The translations under genes and the position numbers were made by a program. The notes under the pieces were generated by a model, which worked only from the letters and a program-made list of their open reading frames with translations, was not told where the DNA came from and ran no database searches. A DNA stretch of 64,000 nt from Salvator merianae (lineage: Eukaryota; Chordata; Lepidosauria; Squamata; Teiidae). Location of the stretch: the NCBI GenBank assembly GCA_003586115.2, contig QVOM02000116.1, positions 29,179,062 to 29,243,061 of the forward strand. The letters run 5' to 3'. Of the stretch, positions 10,601 through 48,759 are shown piece by piece; within the stretch, counting starts at the first letter, position 1, and each line of letters begins with the position of its first letter.

Positions 10601-13600
10601 AAGAGGGGTGTCTTCATCATGCATCAAAATATATAATGAGGGGCTAGAGACCATGGAGGGAAAGTTGTTCCACAGTTGGGGGCCACCACAGAGAAGACCC
10701 TTTCATATGTCTTAGTTTTAATGATAGATCTTTCAACATATATTTTCTAATTATTATTAAAAAAAAGAGTTTTTGGTCAGATTAATGCCTTGCCTACTTA
10801 TAGCACAATCATGCATGAGGTTGCTGAGGTATAAAGTATTTGGCGAGGAATTGGGGAGTTAGTTGAGTATATAGTGTTCAATTATTAATCTTTTTTGGAT
10901 TTTTGTGCTGACTGTATAAGTTTGTTGTCCTGCTCTTTGCTGAAAAGAGCATTATAAACAAACATTATTTTAACACTTATTGAATTGCAGACACTACTTA
11001 TACAGATTAATATTGTAATGCACTGTCCTTGTCATTGTGCCTCATTATAAATCTATGGTGAGGCCGCATTTAGAATGTTATGTACAATTCTGGTCATCAC
11101 ACCTCAGAAAGGACATTGAGCAAGTGGAAAAAGTGCAGAAAAGGACAACCAAAATGATCAGGGAGCTGCTATACCTCCCTTATGAAATCAGACTGCAACA
11201 TCTAGGCCTCCTCAGCTTTGAAAGATGGCATTTAAGAGTCACCTGGCTGAAGTATATGAAATCATGCACGGTGTGAAAAAGTTGGATAGAGAAAAATTCT
11301 TTCCTCTATCACACAACACTACAACCAAGAGACCTTCTTTGAAGCTGATGGGCAGGAGAGTTAGAACCAAAAAGGGGAAGTATTTTTTCACCCAGAGGGT
11401 AACTGGTCTATAGAATTTAAGAGCTCATAATTGAACTTGTCCTCACTGTTTATTTGAGGTTGAATTAAGGTGCTACTATTCTTCTGTTTTTCAATTTTAT
11501 ATACTGAAAATCTCATTTTAAAGGAAGAAAATGACTGTTGTTATTATTATTAATAATAATAATAATAATAATGATCTTATTTGAAAGAAAATGTACAGCC
11601 ACAAACCTTTGTTGCTGGTTGCTTTAGCTATATACTTCCTTCTGTCCTGCAGCTTCTCTCTGGTCTCCTGTACTGTCTCAAATTCTGGAGCATAGCACAC
11701 ATGCAGCAAGCTGCCAAAGAAGCTCCGTTCATCAAGTTTTCTTTTAGCTACCCTAACAAAAGAGAAGAGTGAGTCAAACTTCGTTGCAGCATCAAACTTT
11801 TAAAAATCTTTAAACCCATTACTTGATTCTGGCATTTAAAAAATGACTTCATGCCTTGATTTTAACTGGTGTTTAACAGAAATGTTAACTTTAAATCAGT
11901 AAGGATTATATATTTAAATGGAAGGCATGTTTACATGGGAGGAAGGCTATATCACAACCAAATCATCAATACCTTGCACTTTGGATTTTCTGAAATTTGA
12001 TCAAGTAAACTTCTGTAAATTCTTCTGCTGGATAGTCATCTAATGGATTATATTCTTCAATTGCACCATACAATGCAAACTGCTCAACTAATTCCTTCAT
12101 AACACCCAAAGCGGGGACACCTTGTACTAACAAATACCGAGATTCCAAGTTGATTGTATAGACCTGAAAAACACAGCCACATTAATACTAACTTGCAATG
12201 CAGCTCTCAATCACAGTCTCAAAGCTTTGCTTGTAAAACACGACATGTAGCATTCTATTTTGAACTCAGTAGATGCAAGACAACATAGCTAACTCTAACA
12301 AAGTGAATCCATACAATTTTATGCTGAACATAAAACTCATTTGAATTTCACAGATGTTGATTGTGAACAGAATCTATAAACCAAGTTTACCTACAGCACC
12401 AATTTCACCCCATTTTCTCAATAAATACTACAATTTCAGCTTACATAATATTTGAAAGAAATATGCATAGCCAACTATTGAAAACCTTGACTACTTAAAA
12501 TGTTTGGAACTGCACTGCATATGGAGCAATTTATTTTTTAAAATAAAGTGCTCCATATACAGTGTGATTCAGTCTGATCCTGCTGTCTTGCAGAGAGAAC
12601 AGATCTTTATCTGATCCAACAATGCATTGTGTTCTTAAACCAAAAATGTAACCAGGGTCACTTAATTGTTATGCCTAACAAATTAAGAAATTCAGGTCAT
12701 TAATAACTGGAATAATAGTGCTATAGAAGCCAAATCATACACTATGACAAATCTAACTTAAAAATATTGTTTAAGAAATTAAAGGAAATGAACCACAATT
12801 CATCACTGCTGCTTTAGAGGCATTTAACCATTTGATACCCAGCAATTCCCTATAGAATGTGGTCTTCTCCCTTTTACATGGATAGTAAATGCATAGCTTC
12901 TGCAAAGGTAAATCATGCCTTACAAACTTGTTAGAATTATTTGAGTGTGTTAATAAGCACATGGATAAAGGTCACCCAGTTGATGTTGTCTGCTTGGACT
13001 TTCAGAAGGCTTTTGACAAAGTTCCTCATGAAAAGCTCCTGAATGCACTCATCAGTCATGGAATAAGAGGCCAGGTCCTGTCCTAGATTGGTAACCGGCT
13101 AAAGGACAGGAAACAGACAGTAGGGATAAATGGCTAGTTCTCAGAGTGAAAAACCGTGAGAAGTGGGATCCTGCAGTTTCAGTATTAGGACCCCTACTTT
13201 TTACTTTGTTGTAAATGCTCTAGAAGTAGGTATAAGTAGTGAGTTAGAAAAGTTTGCTGATGATGCTAAATTGTTCAGGGTAATAAAAACTGAAAATGAT
13301 TGTAAAGAGCTCCAGAGGGATCTCTTGACATTGGGTGAGTGGGCAATGAAGTGGCAAATGCACTTCAGTCCTAGCAAGTGCAAAGTGATGCACAAAGAAC
13401 CCCTTTTACACCTATAAACTAATGGAGGCCAAGCTGTCTGTGGCAGACTAGAAAAAGGATCTTTGGGTTCTGGTTGACAGCTTAACGAAGGTGTCAACTC
13501 AGCATGCAGTGACAGTGAAAAAAACAAATTCAGAGCTAGTGATAATTAGGAAGGGAACATAAAATAAGTTGGCAAGTGTCATTGTGCCTCCTTATAAATC

Positions 13601-14552
13601 TATGGTGAGACCACACTTGGAATACTATGTACAATTCTGGTCACCACACCTCAGAAAGAAAATTGTGGAACTGGAAAAGGTGCAAAAAAGGCCAACCAGA
13701 ATGATCAAGGGGCTGGAACACCTTCCTCACAAAATCAGGCTGCAACATCTTGGCCGCTTCAGCCTTGAAAGACAGCATTTAAGTGGAGCTCTGACTGAAG
13801 TATATAAAATCATGCACAGTATGGAAAAGACGGACAGAGAAACATTATTTTCTTTAACGCACAACACTAGGACAGGGGGGCACTCTATGCAGCTCATGGG
13901 TAGGAGAGTTAGGAGCAACAAGGGAAAGTATTTTTTCACCCAAAGGGTCATCAGTCTATGGAATTTACTACCGGAGAAGGTGGTGACAGCAATCAGCCTG
14001 GATAGCTTTAAGAATAGATTGGACAGATTCATGGAGGTCAGGTGTATCAATGGCTATTAGAATGGATGCCAAGGTACTGCCTCCAGGTTAGAAAGAAAGG
14101 CAGGATCACTGTAAAACCCATCTGCGGGGAGTCAAGAGCAGGTGAAGGTTTTGCCTTTTTATTCTGTTTGAGAATACCCAGAAGCAACTGGTGGGCGACT
14201 GCAGGAAACAGGATGCTAGATTAGATGGGCCGTGGCCTGATCCAGCAGGTTTCTACTTATTAAGACGTATGGAGACAAGAGCAGTATCCTAAGGCTCTTT
14301 CTGCAATGGGCCTTATATCAGTTTATATAATGGAATAGGGTGCGGATGGCAGGCCCCTATTCCCATATATATAATTCGAAATAAAGCCCAATGCAGAAAA
14401 GCCCTAAATCTGTTCCCCATAATTACCTTTACTGCACGTGGCCTGCGCCCCTCACGATACTTAGCACGCGAGGCGCAGACAGCTTGCTGCGAGTGGTGTT
14501 GATATACCCCGCCGACCTCTCCTCCGACACTTTCTCCAGCAACCGCCGCCAT
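7642..14552 (-). CDS. RBM48: RBM48, RNA-binding protein of the minor spliceosome; complete, 5 exons
   Basis: Exons on the minus strand in transcript order: 14552-14427, 12163-11973, 11752-11607, 9950-9397, 7734-7642 (1110 nt, 369 aa; human 367 aa). All junctions are GT-AG and in frame. The N-terminus carries CASRAKYREGRRPRAVKVYT. The RRM spans roughly residues 43-125, with an RNP2-like YLLVQGV and the typical GSLLHVCYAPEFETVQETR. Residues about 275-292 read FMPRTTQLQERKRRRDED, an RBM48 hallmark. The last exon was found by its QQRRRI ending, the same ending as human RBM48, after a strong pyrimidine tract and acceptor. RBM48 pairs with ARMC7 and supports minor (U12-type) intron splicing through U6atac. 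Without splicing at 9397, exon 4 stays open to 9265, giving an alternative C-terminus. Confidence 0.95.
7974..7979 (+). promoter_or_regulatory. EFCAB1: Candidate EFCAB1 polyadenylation signal (AATAAA)
   Basis: This is the first canonical AATAAA downstream of the EFCAB1 stop codon, about 600 bases away. A weaker variant (cataaa) lies at 7618-7623. Use of the canonical site would place the whole last exon of RBM48 antisense inside the EFCAB1 3' UTR. Confidence 0.4.
8043..8165. repeat. Imperfect tandem repeat, about 62-bp unit, two copies
   Basis: The unit beginning gttcacaatgagtcattggt at 8043 recurs as gttaacaatgagttattggt at 8105. Similar text follows in each (ttgttgtcc / ctgttgtcc, then tagtcct / taatcct). 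It lies in RBM48 intron 4, downstream of EFCAB1. Confidence 0.7.
8170..9264. other. RBM48 intron 4, no further features seen
   Basis: AT-rich intronic sequence with no recognisable exon on either strand. It begins after the tandem repeat and ends just below the open extension of RBM48 exon 4. Confidence 0.5.
10610..10720 (-). mobile_element. L2-like LINE fragment (RBM48 intron 3)
   Basis: The stretch 'agttgttccacagttggggg ccaccacagagaagaccc' is similar in sense to the 'ttccatagtctgaggtctaccacc' part of the L2-like copy at 3.4 kb. It corresponds to the 'RVFSVVAP..WN' region read on the minus strand. Short and decayed. Confidence 0.45.
11020..11415 (+). mobile_element. CR1-like LINE fragment, ORF2 C-terminal end (RBM48 intron 3)
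   Basis: Plus-strand frames read 'YKSMVRPHLECYVQFW', 'EKVQKRTTKMI' and 'GRRVRTKKGKYFFTQRV', the standard order near the end of CR1/L3-type ORF2. A frameshift near 11.23 kb breaks the frame. A second, longer copy of the same family lies at 12.9-14.3 kb with clear similarity. It is opposite in sense to RBM48. Confidence 0.85.
12890..14275 (+). mobile_element. CR1-like LINE, truncated ORF2 with 3' UTR (RBM48 intron 1)
   Basis: Reading along the plus strand: 'KSCLTNLLELFE' and 'VVCLDFQKAFDKVPHEKLL' (reverse-transcriptase motif A), then 'KFADDAKLF' (catalytic FADD box), then the C-terminal region 'MVRPHLEYYVQFWSPHLRK' through 'GKYFFTQRVISLWNLLPEKV'. Frame changes and stops interrupt it. From about 14.06 kb a non-coding CR1 3' UTR follows, including gatgggccgtggcctgatcc. 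The same UTR appears at 17.5 kb and, inverted, at 21.6 kb. The element begins mid-ORF2 (5'-truncated), the usual LINE state. Confidence 0.9.
14291..14406. mobile_element. Short MITE with long terminal inverted repeats, beside RBM48 exon 1
   Basis: The left arm (aaggctctttctgcaatggg...) and the reverse complement of the right arm (tagggcttttctgcattggg...) match over about 50 bases, around a short centre. The ends resemble those of the hAT-like elements elsewhere in the window (GGGCCTTTTCTGCAC type). No clean target-site duplication was found. The element lies in RBM48 intron 1, about 20 bases from the exon 1 donor. Confidence 0.7.
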
Positions 14553-14917
14553 CTTTCCCTCACAGTAGTATAACAATCTTTAACCAATCACCGCCCATCT
14601 CCACGCAACTCTCCCTCTCCCGTTACAGAAAGCCAGTCACGAAGGTCTGTATTAATTCCGCCGATTTCATTGGCTTCTGCTCTCGGGCGGAGAGATGCGG
14701 GTGAAAGTTCAGCCGACTCGCTTGGCCAATCACAGCGAGGCTGTCGCGATTTCATTGGGCCGAATCTGAGGGAGGAGTGGAAGCAGGAAGCGAGTGTTTG
14801 GCTTTTGTGAGCCGCTGCCCTGGGATGGGAGGGACTTAGAGCACCTCGGGCGGGAGCCCATGTTGTTTTCCGCCGGGTCGGTCGAGCTCCGTGTAGTCCT
14901 TGGCCATCGTGTCCGCC
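14553..14917. promoter_or_regulatory. Bidirectional RBM48/PEX1 promoter, GC-rich, four CCAAT boxes
   Basis: Only 365 bases separate the RBM48 start codon (minus strand, 14550-14552) from the PEX1 start codon (plus strand, 14918). The region is GC- and CpG-rich, has no TATA box, and holds CCAAT boxes at 14584-14588 and 14726-14730 and inverted ones (ATTGG) at 14669-14673 and 14754-14758. Several CCAAT boxes and no TATA box are typical of NF-Y-driven two-way housekeeping promoters. The human genes share the same head-to-head arrangement. The GC-rich zone continues through PEX1 exon 1 to about 15.13 kb. Confidence 0.85.
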
Positions 14918-42728
<27,811 letters not shown>

Positions 42729-42773
42729 TTGCTGTTCATTGTAAAACTAACTCAGCGATTTTATCACCAACAC

Positions 42774-42779
42774 ATTAAA
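42774..42779 (+). promoter_or_regulatory. PEX1: Candidate PEX1 polyadenylation signal (ATTAAA)
   Basis: The first hexamer after the PEX1 stop codon is ATTAAA, about 45 bases downstream. Further candidates are ATTAAA at 42905-42910 and AATAAA at 43257-43262. Which is used cannot be told from the sequence. Confidence 0.4.
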
Positions 42780-43321
42780 GGGTATACATCATCATATTAG
42801 AAGAGTATATCATGGATGTCTTAATGCTAAGATAAAAATATTTGAAACGGTTGAAAATTTGTTTTACATAATTTTAGTTTTCAAATTATGCCTTCCTAGA
42901 CCCACATTAAAACATCTGAAATACTTTTGGCTACTTTGTGTTCATTTTGTTTCTAAGTTGGAAAAAAAGAAATATGCTGTTTTGAGATAGGCAACAGACA
43001 ACTTCAGTTACAAGTTTAGATTATGATTTAATAGATTATCGATTAACCTTAGCAGGCCCTGAATGCTTTCCTTTCGTCCCATCTAGTGGAGTGATTGCTA
43101 CATTGAATGACTTTCAAAGAATCTTGGACTGGAATACTGCAAAGCCCAGAGACGGAGGTTCTAAACGAACAGTTCGTTAAACAAACTTACAGTGGCAAGT
43201 GGTACAATCCTAACCCTTCCTACTCAGAAGTAAAACAAAGTCTGTTACTTTTCTGAAATAAACATCAAGTAAGATTAGAATTGCAACCAAAACAATGCAA
43301 TCAGAAAATTGCATTTAAGCT

Positions 43322-43485
43322 ATACTGTTGTATCTCAGTTTACAGGGAGGTTCCGTTTTGGAAAAACGCTGGGTAAACAATCTGTGTAAACTGAGCTTTG
43401 AGTAAATCCAGGACTTAGGGGTAGCACAGCAAAAACCTCCATTGATTTCCATTGGGTTGACTAACCATTGTCCGCTCTGTTATGA
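43322..43485. repeat. Unclassified interspersed repeat, copy 1
   Basis: The words gtaaatccaggacttagggg, cagcaaaaacctccattgat and ttccattggg recur with variation at 62.82-62.95 kb. Two diverged copies in one window point to a dispersed repeat family. Superfamily unknown. Confidence 0.5.
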
Positions 43486-45597
43486 TTCTAGTCCCTAAGA
43501 ACATAGCAGGATGGAAAGTTAAAACTTGTAACAGAAGACTGTTAACATTTTGTCTATGCAAGAAATAACTGATCTGCAGGAAATATGGATATCAGAAGAT
43601 TGAGATTCAGTGCATGTACCATGATTGATTATGGGTCCAAATGGTCCAAACAGTATGGAAGTCTAAGGAAAGAAGGAGATCTATTGGTGGACTTGCCAAT
43701 CTTGCAAAGGAAGAACTTGGGTGGTCCAATAAACTTTTGACTTTGCCGGTTCAATCACGTATTTTTTTTAGCAGTTAACTTAGTATTTGAAGATCTGATA
43801 TTGCCCTCTTAAATGTGTATACTTTCATTTAATTCTAAATCTAGCTCAGGGGGTATGTGGGAGATGTTGGCTCAAGTGTTAAAAGAACTCTCTGTAACAT
43901 ATCCAAGCCATACTGATAACCTTAGGTGATTTTACTGTCTGTGTTGTTGTTATGTCTCCGAAGATATTGCTGACCTGGGTAGGTTACATGATCTGCTATT
44001 CTCACATGTTGGTTTTTGGTCATCACAGGACAGAGTACAGCAAGAGGCAATTGCAGGATCTTGTTTAGATCCCACATTGCCTCGTGCCATCTGTAGGCAG
44101 CCTGTGTTGCTGCAGAATGCCAATGCTGAAGGACTTAGAACGCTACCTTTCCCAGTGTGAAATCTATAGTCTCACTAGAAAGTTTTATTTGGAGCCTATG
44201 TTTCATAGTCTAAACGGCTTGGATAATAAAGCTGAAATGTCTTACCTATTGTCAAGGCCTTAGTCAGTTCATTACTGAAAGAGTGGGTGCTTATGCAGTC
44301 AAAGCAGCTAAATTTGGGAAGACATACCTGAAAGAAATTGGAGTTGGCAGTATGGTATACTCAGTGTAATTTTTATTCTTTGGAGGAGATATTCAATTTG
44401 TATATTTTAACTTTTTATCTGGCTAAACTTTAACTTTGATATCAGCTAATTTGCCTCCAAAAGACTGAAGCCTTACTAGATCTATCCAGTGAATTACATA
44501 ACAGACTGGGCATAATCTGGGCTACGGAATTAGTCTCTTACAAACTTAAAAGGACAAGCACTTTATATTTAGTCTTTTAGACACTCTCACAGACAGTAAT
44601 GGTGTATCGGTGTCATTTGTCGGTGGTTGTTACAGCTCCAGAGGATGTCATCAAATAACCAGTTAATTCTGTATAGCATCTTCTGCATCTGAGCCAGTCA
44701 GCTTTCCATTATTTAATCTCCATATCATACTGTGCTTATGTGATACGTTAAGTCCTGAATTCAGTTTCTCAGTATTTATTTTAGACCGTAGATGCTGACG
44801 AGTAAGACAGGTTTGCCTTTCACTGATCTGATGGCATTTCACACAGCAGATGTTGCTCTTCTCAGCTGTGACCTATCAAGCAGACCTTGAGTAACCTTTA
44901 CACGATTATCTGCTTAATCTTTCAGAGTAACTACTTACAGCATGCTCTCAAATTTTCACTTTGCATAATTTAGAATTGAATTTTATTATGTTGGCAAACT
45001 CTCCTGAATATTAACATTATTAACGGCAGCCGATCACTTTAAGGTACTCAAACTGTTACAATACGTAAATTGGGATTTGTATCTATGTCTGGCATTCAGT
45101 ATCAGCAGCTGTTCACATTATATAATACCATGTAACTGTTATTTAAAAATTAGTAACTTATGTTCTCAGTTATATTAAACTATAGTGCCCTAGATACCAT
45201 TCCTGGGCTTTTCTCTTTAATCTCTTTAATGTTTTTATCTATATGATTGTACAAAATACATTATACAAATTTCACAGTATTGCAGAGATGTGGTAGGAAT
45301 TAACAGAGTCATTCAGAAACAGGCCCATCTACACCTACCTTTTAATCCAGTTTCAGTATTCTTTCAGAGCGAGAGATCAGCAAAGTGACAAGCTATTCTC
45401 TTTCGGCATTATCGAACTCATAAAATCCATCTTTGGGTTTGATAATATGGAAAGAAAACGACTAATGACTTTGCTGATGTGTTTTCTCACTCTGTTGCTG
45501 TGTTAAAATTTAGGGGTAGATGGGCCCTTATATTGCCTTGGGAAAATGAAGAGCCTTTTCCCCAAATGATTTAAATGTATGATCTCTAATTACTTCT
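43486..45597. other. Intergenic DNA between PEX1 and the ACCS-like gene, first part
   Basis: AT-rich, with no recognised exon, RNA gene or transposon coding sequence. Open frames are short. PEX1 3' UTR may extend into the beginning if a distal polyadenylation site is used. Confidence 0.45.
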
Positions 45598-46135
45598 GCT
45601 TTATTGTTGTTGCTCACTTGTTCAGTTGTGTCTGACTTCATGACCCCGTGAAACATTGCACGGCAAGCCCTTTTGTTAGGATTGTCTCCCAAGCTCATGT
45701 TCATTGCTTCCATTATCCATCCCATCCTCTGCCATTCCCTTCTCCTTTTGTTTTCAGTCTTTCCCACTATAAGGGTCTTTTCCAATGAGTTCAATCTTCT
45801 CATTATGTGGCCAAAGTATCTGAGCTTCAGCTTCAGTATTAGTCCTTCCAATGAACAAAGTAAGAGTTGATTTCCGGGGACAAGTTTTTTCCAGCACCAT
45901 CATTCAAAAGCATAGATTCTTCGGCACTCAGCATTCCTTACGGTCCAACTCTCATAGCCATATATTACTAATTTTGGCTGCATGTGGACCTTTGCCAGCA
46001 GAATGATGTCTCTGCTTTTTAATATGCTGTCCAGGTTTGCCATAGCTATCCTCCCAAGGAGCAAGTATCTTTTAATTTCATGGCTGCAATCACTGACTAC
46101 AATGATCACTGAGCCCTAGAAAATAATATCTGATA
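45598..46135 (-). mobile_element. BovB (RTE) LINE fragment, ORF2 C-terminus and 3' end
   Basis: Minus-strand frames read, in order, 'LDSILKSRDIILLAKVHMQ', 'YESWTVRNAECRRIYAFE', then 'LRYFGHIMRRLNSLEKTLIV', 'GKTENKRRREWQRMGWIMEA' and 'MNMSLG'. This is the standard C-terminal sequence of BovB LINEs. The 3' end (plus-strand gttgttgctcacttgttcag) matches the BovB tail with a CAA-type simple repeat. Frameshifts are present. BovB is known for horizontal transfer and is common in squamates. Confidence 0.9.
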
Positions 46136-47590
46136 CTGCTTTCATTTCTTCTCCTCTATTTGCCAGGAAGTGGTAGGATCAGATGCTATGATCTTGTTTT
46201 TTTTAATGTATCACAAAGCCTCATAAAAGATTACATGGCCCATTTCCAACCTCTGTCTTACCGGATTGGAAATACTGGTATTTTTGAATGAATACATTCA
46301 GGTTGAAGGCAGTTACAAGTTATGTTTAGATATCCTGACTGCAAAAAACAACAAATACCTTTAATTGTGTTTAGATATTATCAAGAATGTCACAAGACAA
46401 AGGTATTTTGTCTTTAATGTTTGTAATGAAGAAAAATGTGATTGTATAGCCAATTGCAGAAATCACCAGTCTTTTGAGGCCCATGAACACATTTAGAATT
46501 TTGAAGATGTACAAGTTCCAACATTTTGGGTAGTTTTTCCCAGGGAGTAAGTGGTGGGTTCAGAACCTTTATGGACACCCGGAAAAGCTCTCAAAGGTCA
46601 TCACTGCACCTTGTACATATAATTTTTCTACAGCATTTATACTGTGATAAACTAAAGTGAAGAAAACTGCATGATGGTTTTGTTGTGTTTTAGTAACTCA
46701 AATCACTAATGTAATTGGAGACAAAAACAAACATTTCTATGAAGTTACTCTTACATACTTTTTAAAAAATGTTTTGGTAACCTCATGTGACAAAGTTACA
46801 GTAAAGTAGTAAACTAGCTTCTAAAATATGTTATTTTTCTCATAGCATAGATACTTTTCCTGATACTTGTTTGGGGGGGGGGGAGATGGGATTGCTATTA
46901 TGCAAGTGAGCTATGTCATTAGTTCTGCTATTAGATAATTTGTACAGGATGGGTGTCTGTTTACAGATAGCAATGCTGTTATTGGTTGACCTCCAGAAAT
47001 TAACCAGCAGCTTGCCCCATCTGGAAAGGATCTAAAGTTTCTTGAGACATGTGAGTCCACACAAGTAGCCATAGTCACATTGATCTTTGCAAATATGAGG
47101 AAACCTTCAGTTCAACCACTTTTGGGGGGGCAAGTGATAGGAACATTTACTAAACAGATATGTAACAAGGGTATAACATATTTAAATACTTTAATATTCA
47201 TTATATGATATGCACTAGAATAAGCCATGAGAAACAACTGAATTAGTCTCACGAGTGTGTCCATACATAGAGTTTGTAAATGCTTGATGGAATTTATAAT
47301 CATGTTATATAGCAATTTTATTTTTAACTTGTTTTCTCAAGGGATGTACAGTAGAATGCTGTATTGATTTAATTTATATTCTACCTTTCCCTGGAAGAGT
47401 TCAAGGCAACGGCTATTATTTTCCCTCTCCATTTTATGATGAATGTGTGTATGTATCTATTTCTGCTGAAAGCCAGACTGTATTTGTCATGGTGTTCATG
47501 GTAGCTTCCAGATAACTGATATACTGAAAGGGGACCAAGATCCTCTTTCATCACGTTGGCAGTGAAACCATGGGCTGAAATGACTCACAT
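46136..47590. other. Intergenic DNA, second part
   Basis: Contains a G run at about 46871-46882 and a weak LINE/SINE tail near 47.37-47.42 kb. Nothing else was recognised. Confidence 0.45.
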
Positions 47591-47599
47591 TATTGTCAG

Positions 47600-48230
47600 T
47601 ATATCTTCCAATTTCTTCGAAAAAGAGGACATGCTAAGAATACTATAATCAAATAAGATGCTACCCCTTTCAATCCAAGGAGCTGTAGGAGGGGAATCAG
47701 TATTCTGGTAAAGACCTTTGCTACTGAAAACAAGGGAAAGAGGAGAAGCTTACTCAACAAATATGGTGCACCTCACTGTCAGAAGTAGGAGGCTAGATAA
47801 ACATATTTGGGGACTTCAAAATTTTAACCATGGGAAACGACTTCTAGGATTCCGCTGGACCAAACCTGTGTGAGCATCTTCAGTCTACTTACAGTTTGCT
47901 GAGAGTTCTTAGAAGGTGAGCTTACTGGGAAAGAAAGAGGCATGGGCCTGGTGAGAATTCGCTTGAATGGGCAACTACTTTGGACTAAGGGTGGTCCTTG
48001 GAACAAAAGGAATGAGGAGGGGACAGAATCTGCTTGAAATAACTAAATTGAAACTTAGAAGACCGGAACCACAGGTCCTTATTTTCAAAGTCCCCAGATG
48101 GTCCTGAGGAAGATGCCCTGTTCTTTGCTTCCTTTAGGATATCCTTGAGGTCACCTTCCCCAACAGCATCCAACCTCTGAAGGGAGCTGAAGCCATGTTG
48201 GATCTAATGCCTACATCCATCTGCCAATAC
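47600..48230 (-). mobile_element. Possible DIRS-like retrotransposon remnant
   Basis: Minus-strand frames include RLKMLTQVWSSGILEVVSHG. Further downstream, after frame changes, they include 'FDYSILSMSSFSKKLEDIL'. These resemble the N-terminal DIRS reverse-transcriptase blocks 'RLxxFxxxWxxIxxDxWVLxxVSxGY' and 'FYSxxFxVPKKxGxxRPIxDL'. The similarity is weak and broken by stops, and the call is inference. It lies about 0.5 kb upstream of the ACCS-like gene. Confidence 0.33.
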
Positions 48231-48499
48231 TTCAGTCCAAGGGAGGCCTCCTAAGTACCCGGCGGAGTAAGCTAAAAAGAGCGTGGCATGGAGAGCAAGG
48301 TGCACAATCGGGCAAAGGGCCCTTCAGCTGTTCTTGAGCCCTAAACTGGAAAAAGGCAAGTATTCAAAGTGACCGACATCAGACTGTCCACCCGTCTGGA
48401 ACCTGCTGCTGCTGCCCCGAAGAAAGAGTGAGATATAGGGTGTGTCGTCCTAAAATAGCTTTGATGATTCTAGTTTCAATAAAATTCAAACACCCTGGA

Positions 48500-48759
48500 G
48501 GCGAGGAGGAGGAGGGGAGATGAGGGCGGGCCGGACGTGGAGCCAGTCAGGCAGTGGGCCAAGCCTTCTGGGCGGGAAAGTCTAAGCAAGGCGGGTTCAA
48601 AAAGCGGCCAGTTTCGGTCTGTTTTGCAGGCAGCCGACTGCGTTCTTGTTGCACTTTCCTGGCCGGCGCTGCTGCTCCTCATCCCCTGTCTCGCGCCGCC
48701 ACCCTCCTTCCTTTGTTTGCCCGCGCCCGCCAGCCCGACGAAGAGGCCGCCGGAGCGTC
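48500..48759 (+). promoter_or_regulatory. GC-rich promoter and 5' UTR region of the ACCS-like gene
   Basis: The sequence turns sharply GC- and CpG-rich from about 48.5 kb through exon 1 and into intron 1 (to about 49.05 kb, including a run of C near 48980-48992). This has the look of a CpG-island promoter. No TATA box is evident. The first ATG of the gene follows at 48760. Confidence 0.6.

Noticed and set aside
13569..14060. A 163-codon plus-strand frame that looks like a gene
   Set aside because: Its sequence is the C-terminal part of a CR1-type ORF2. It is a fragment of a dead LINE, not a host gene.
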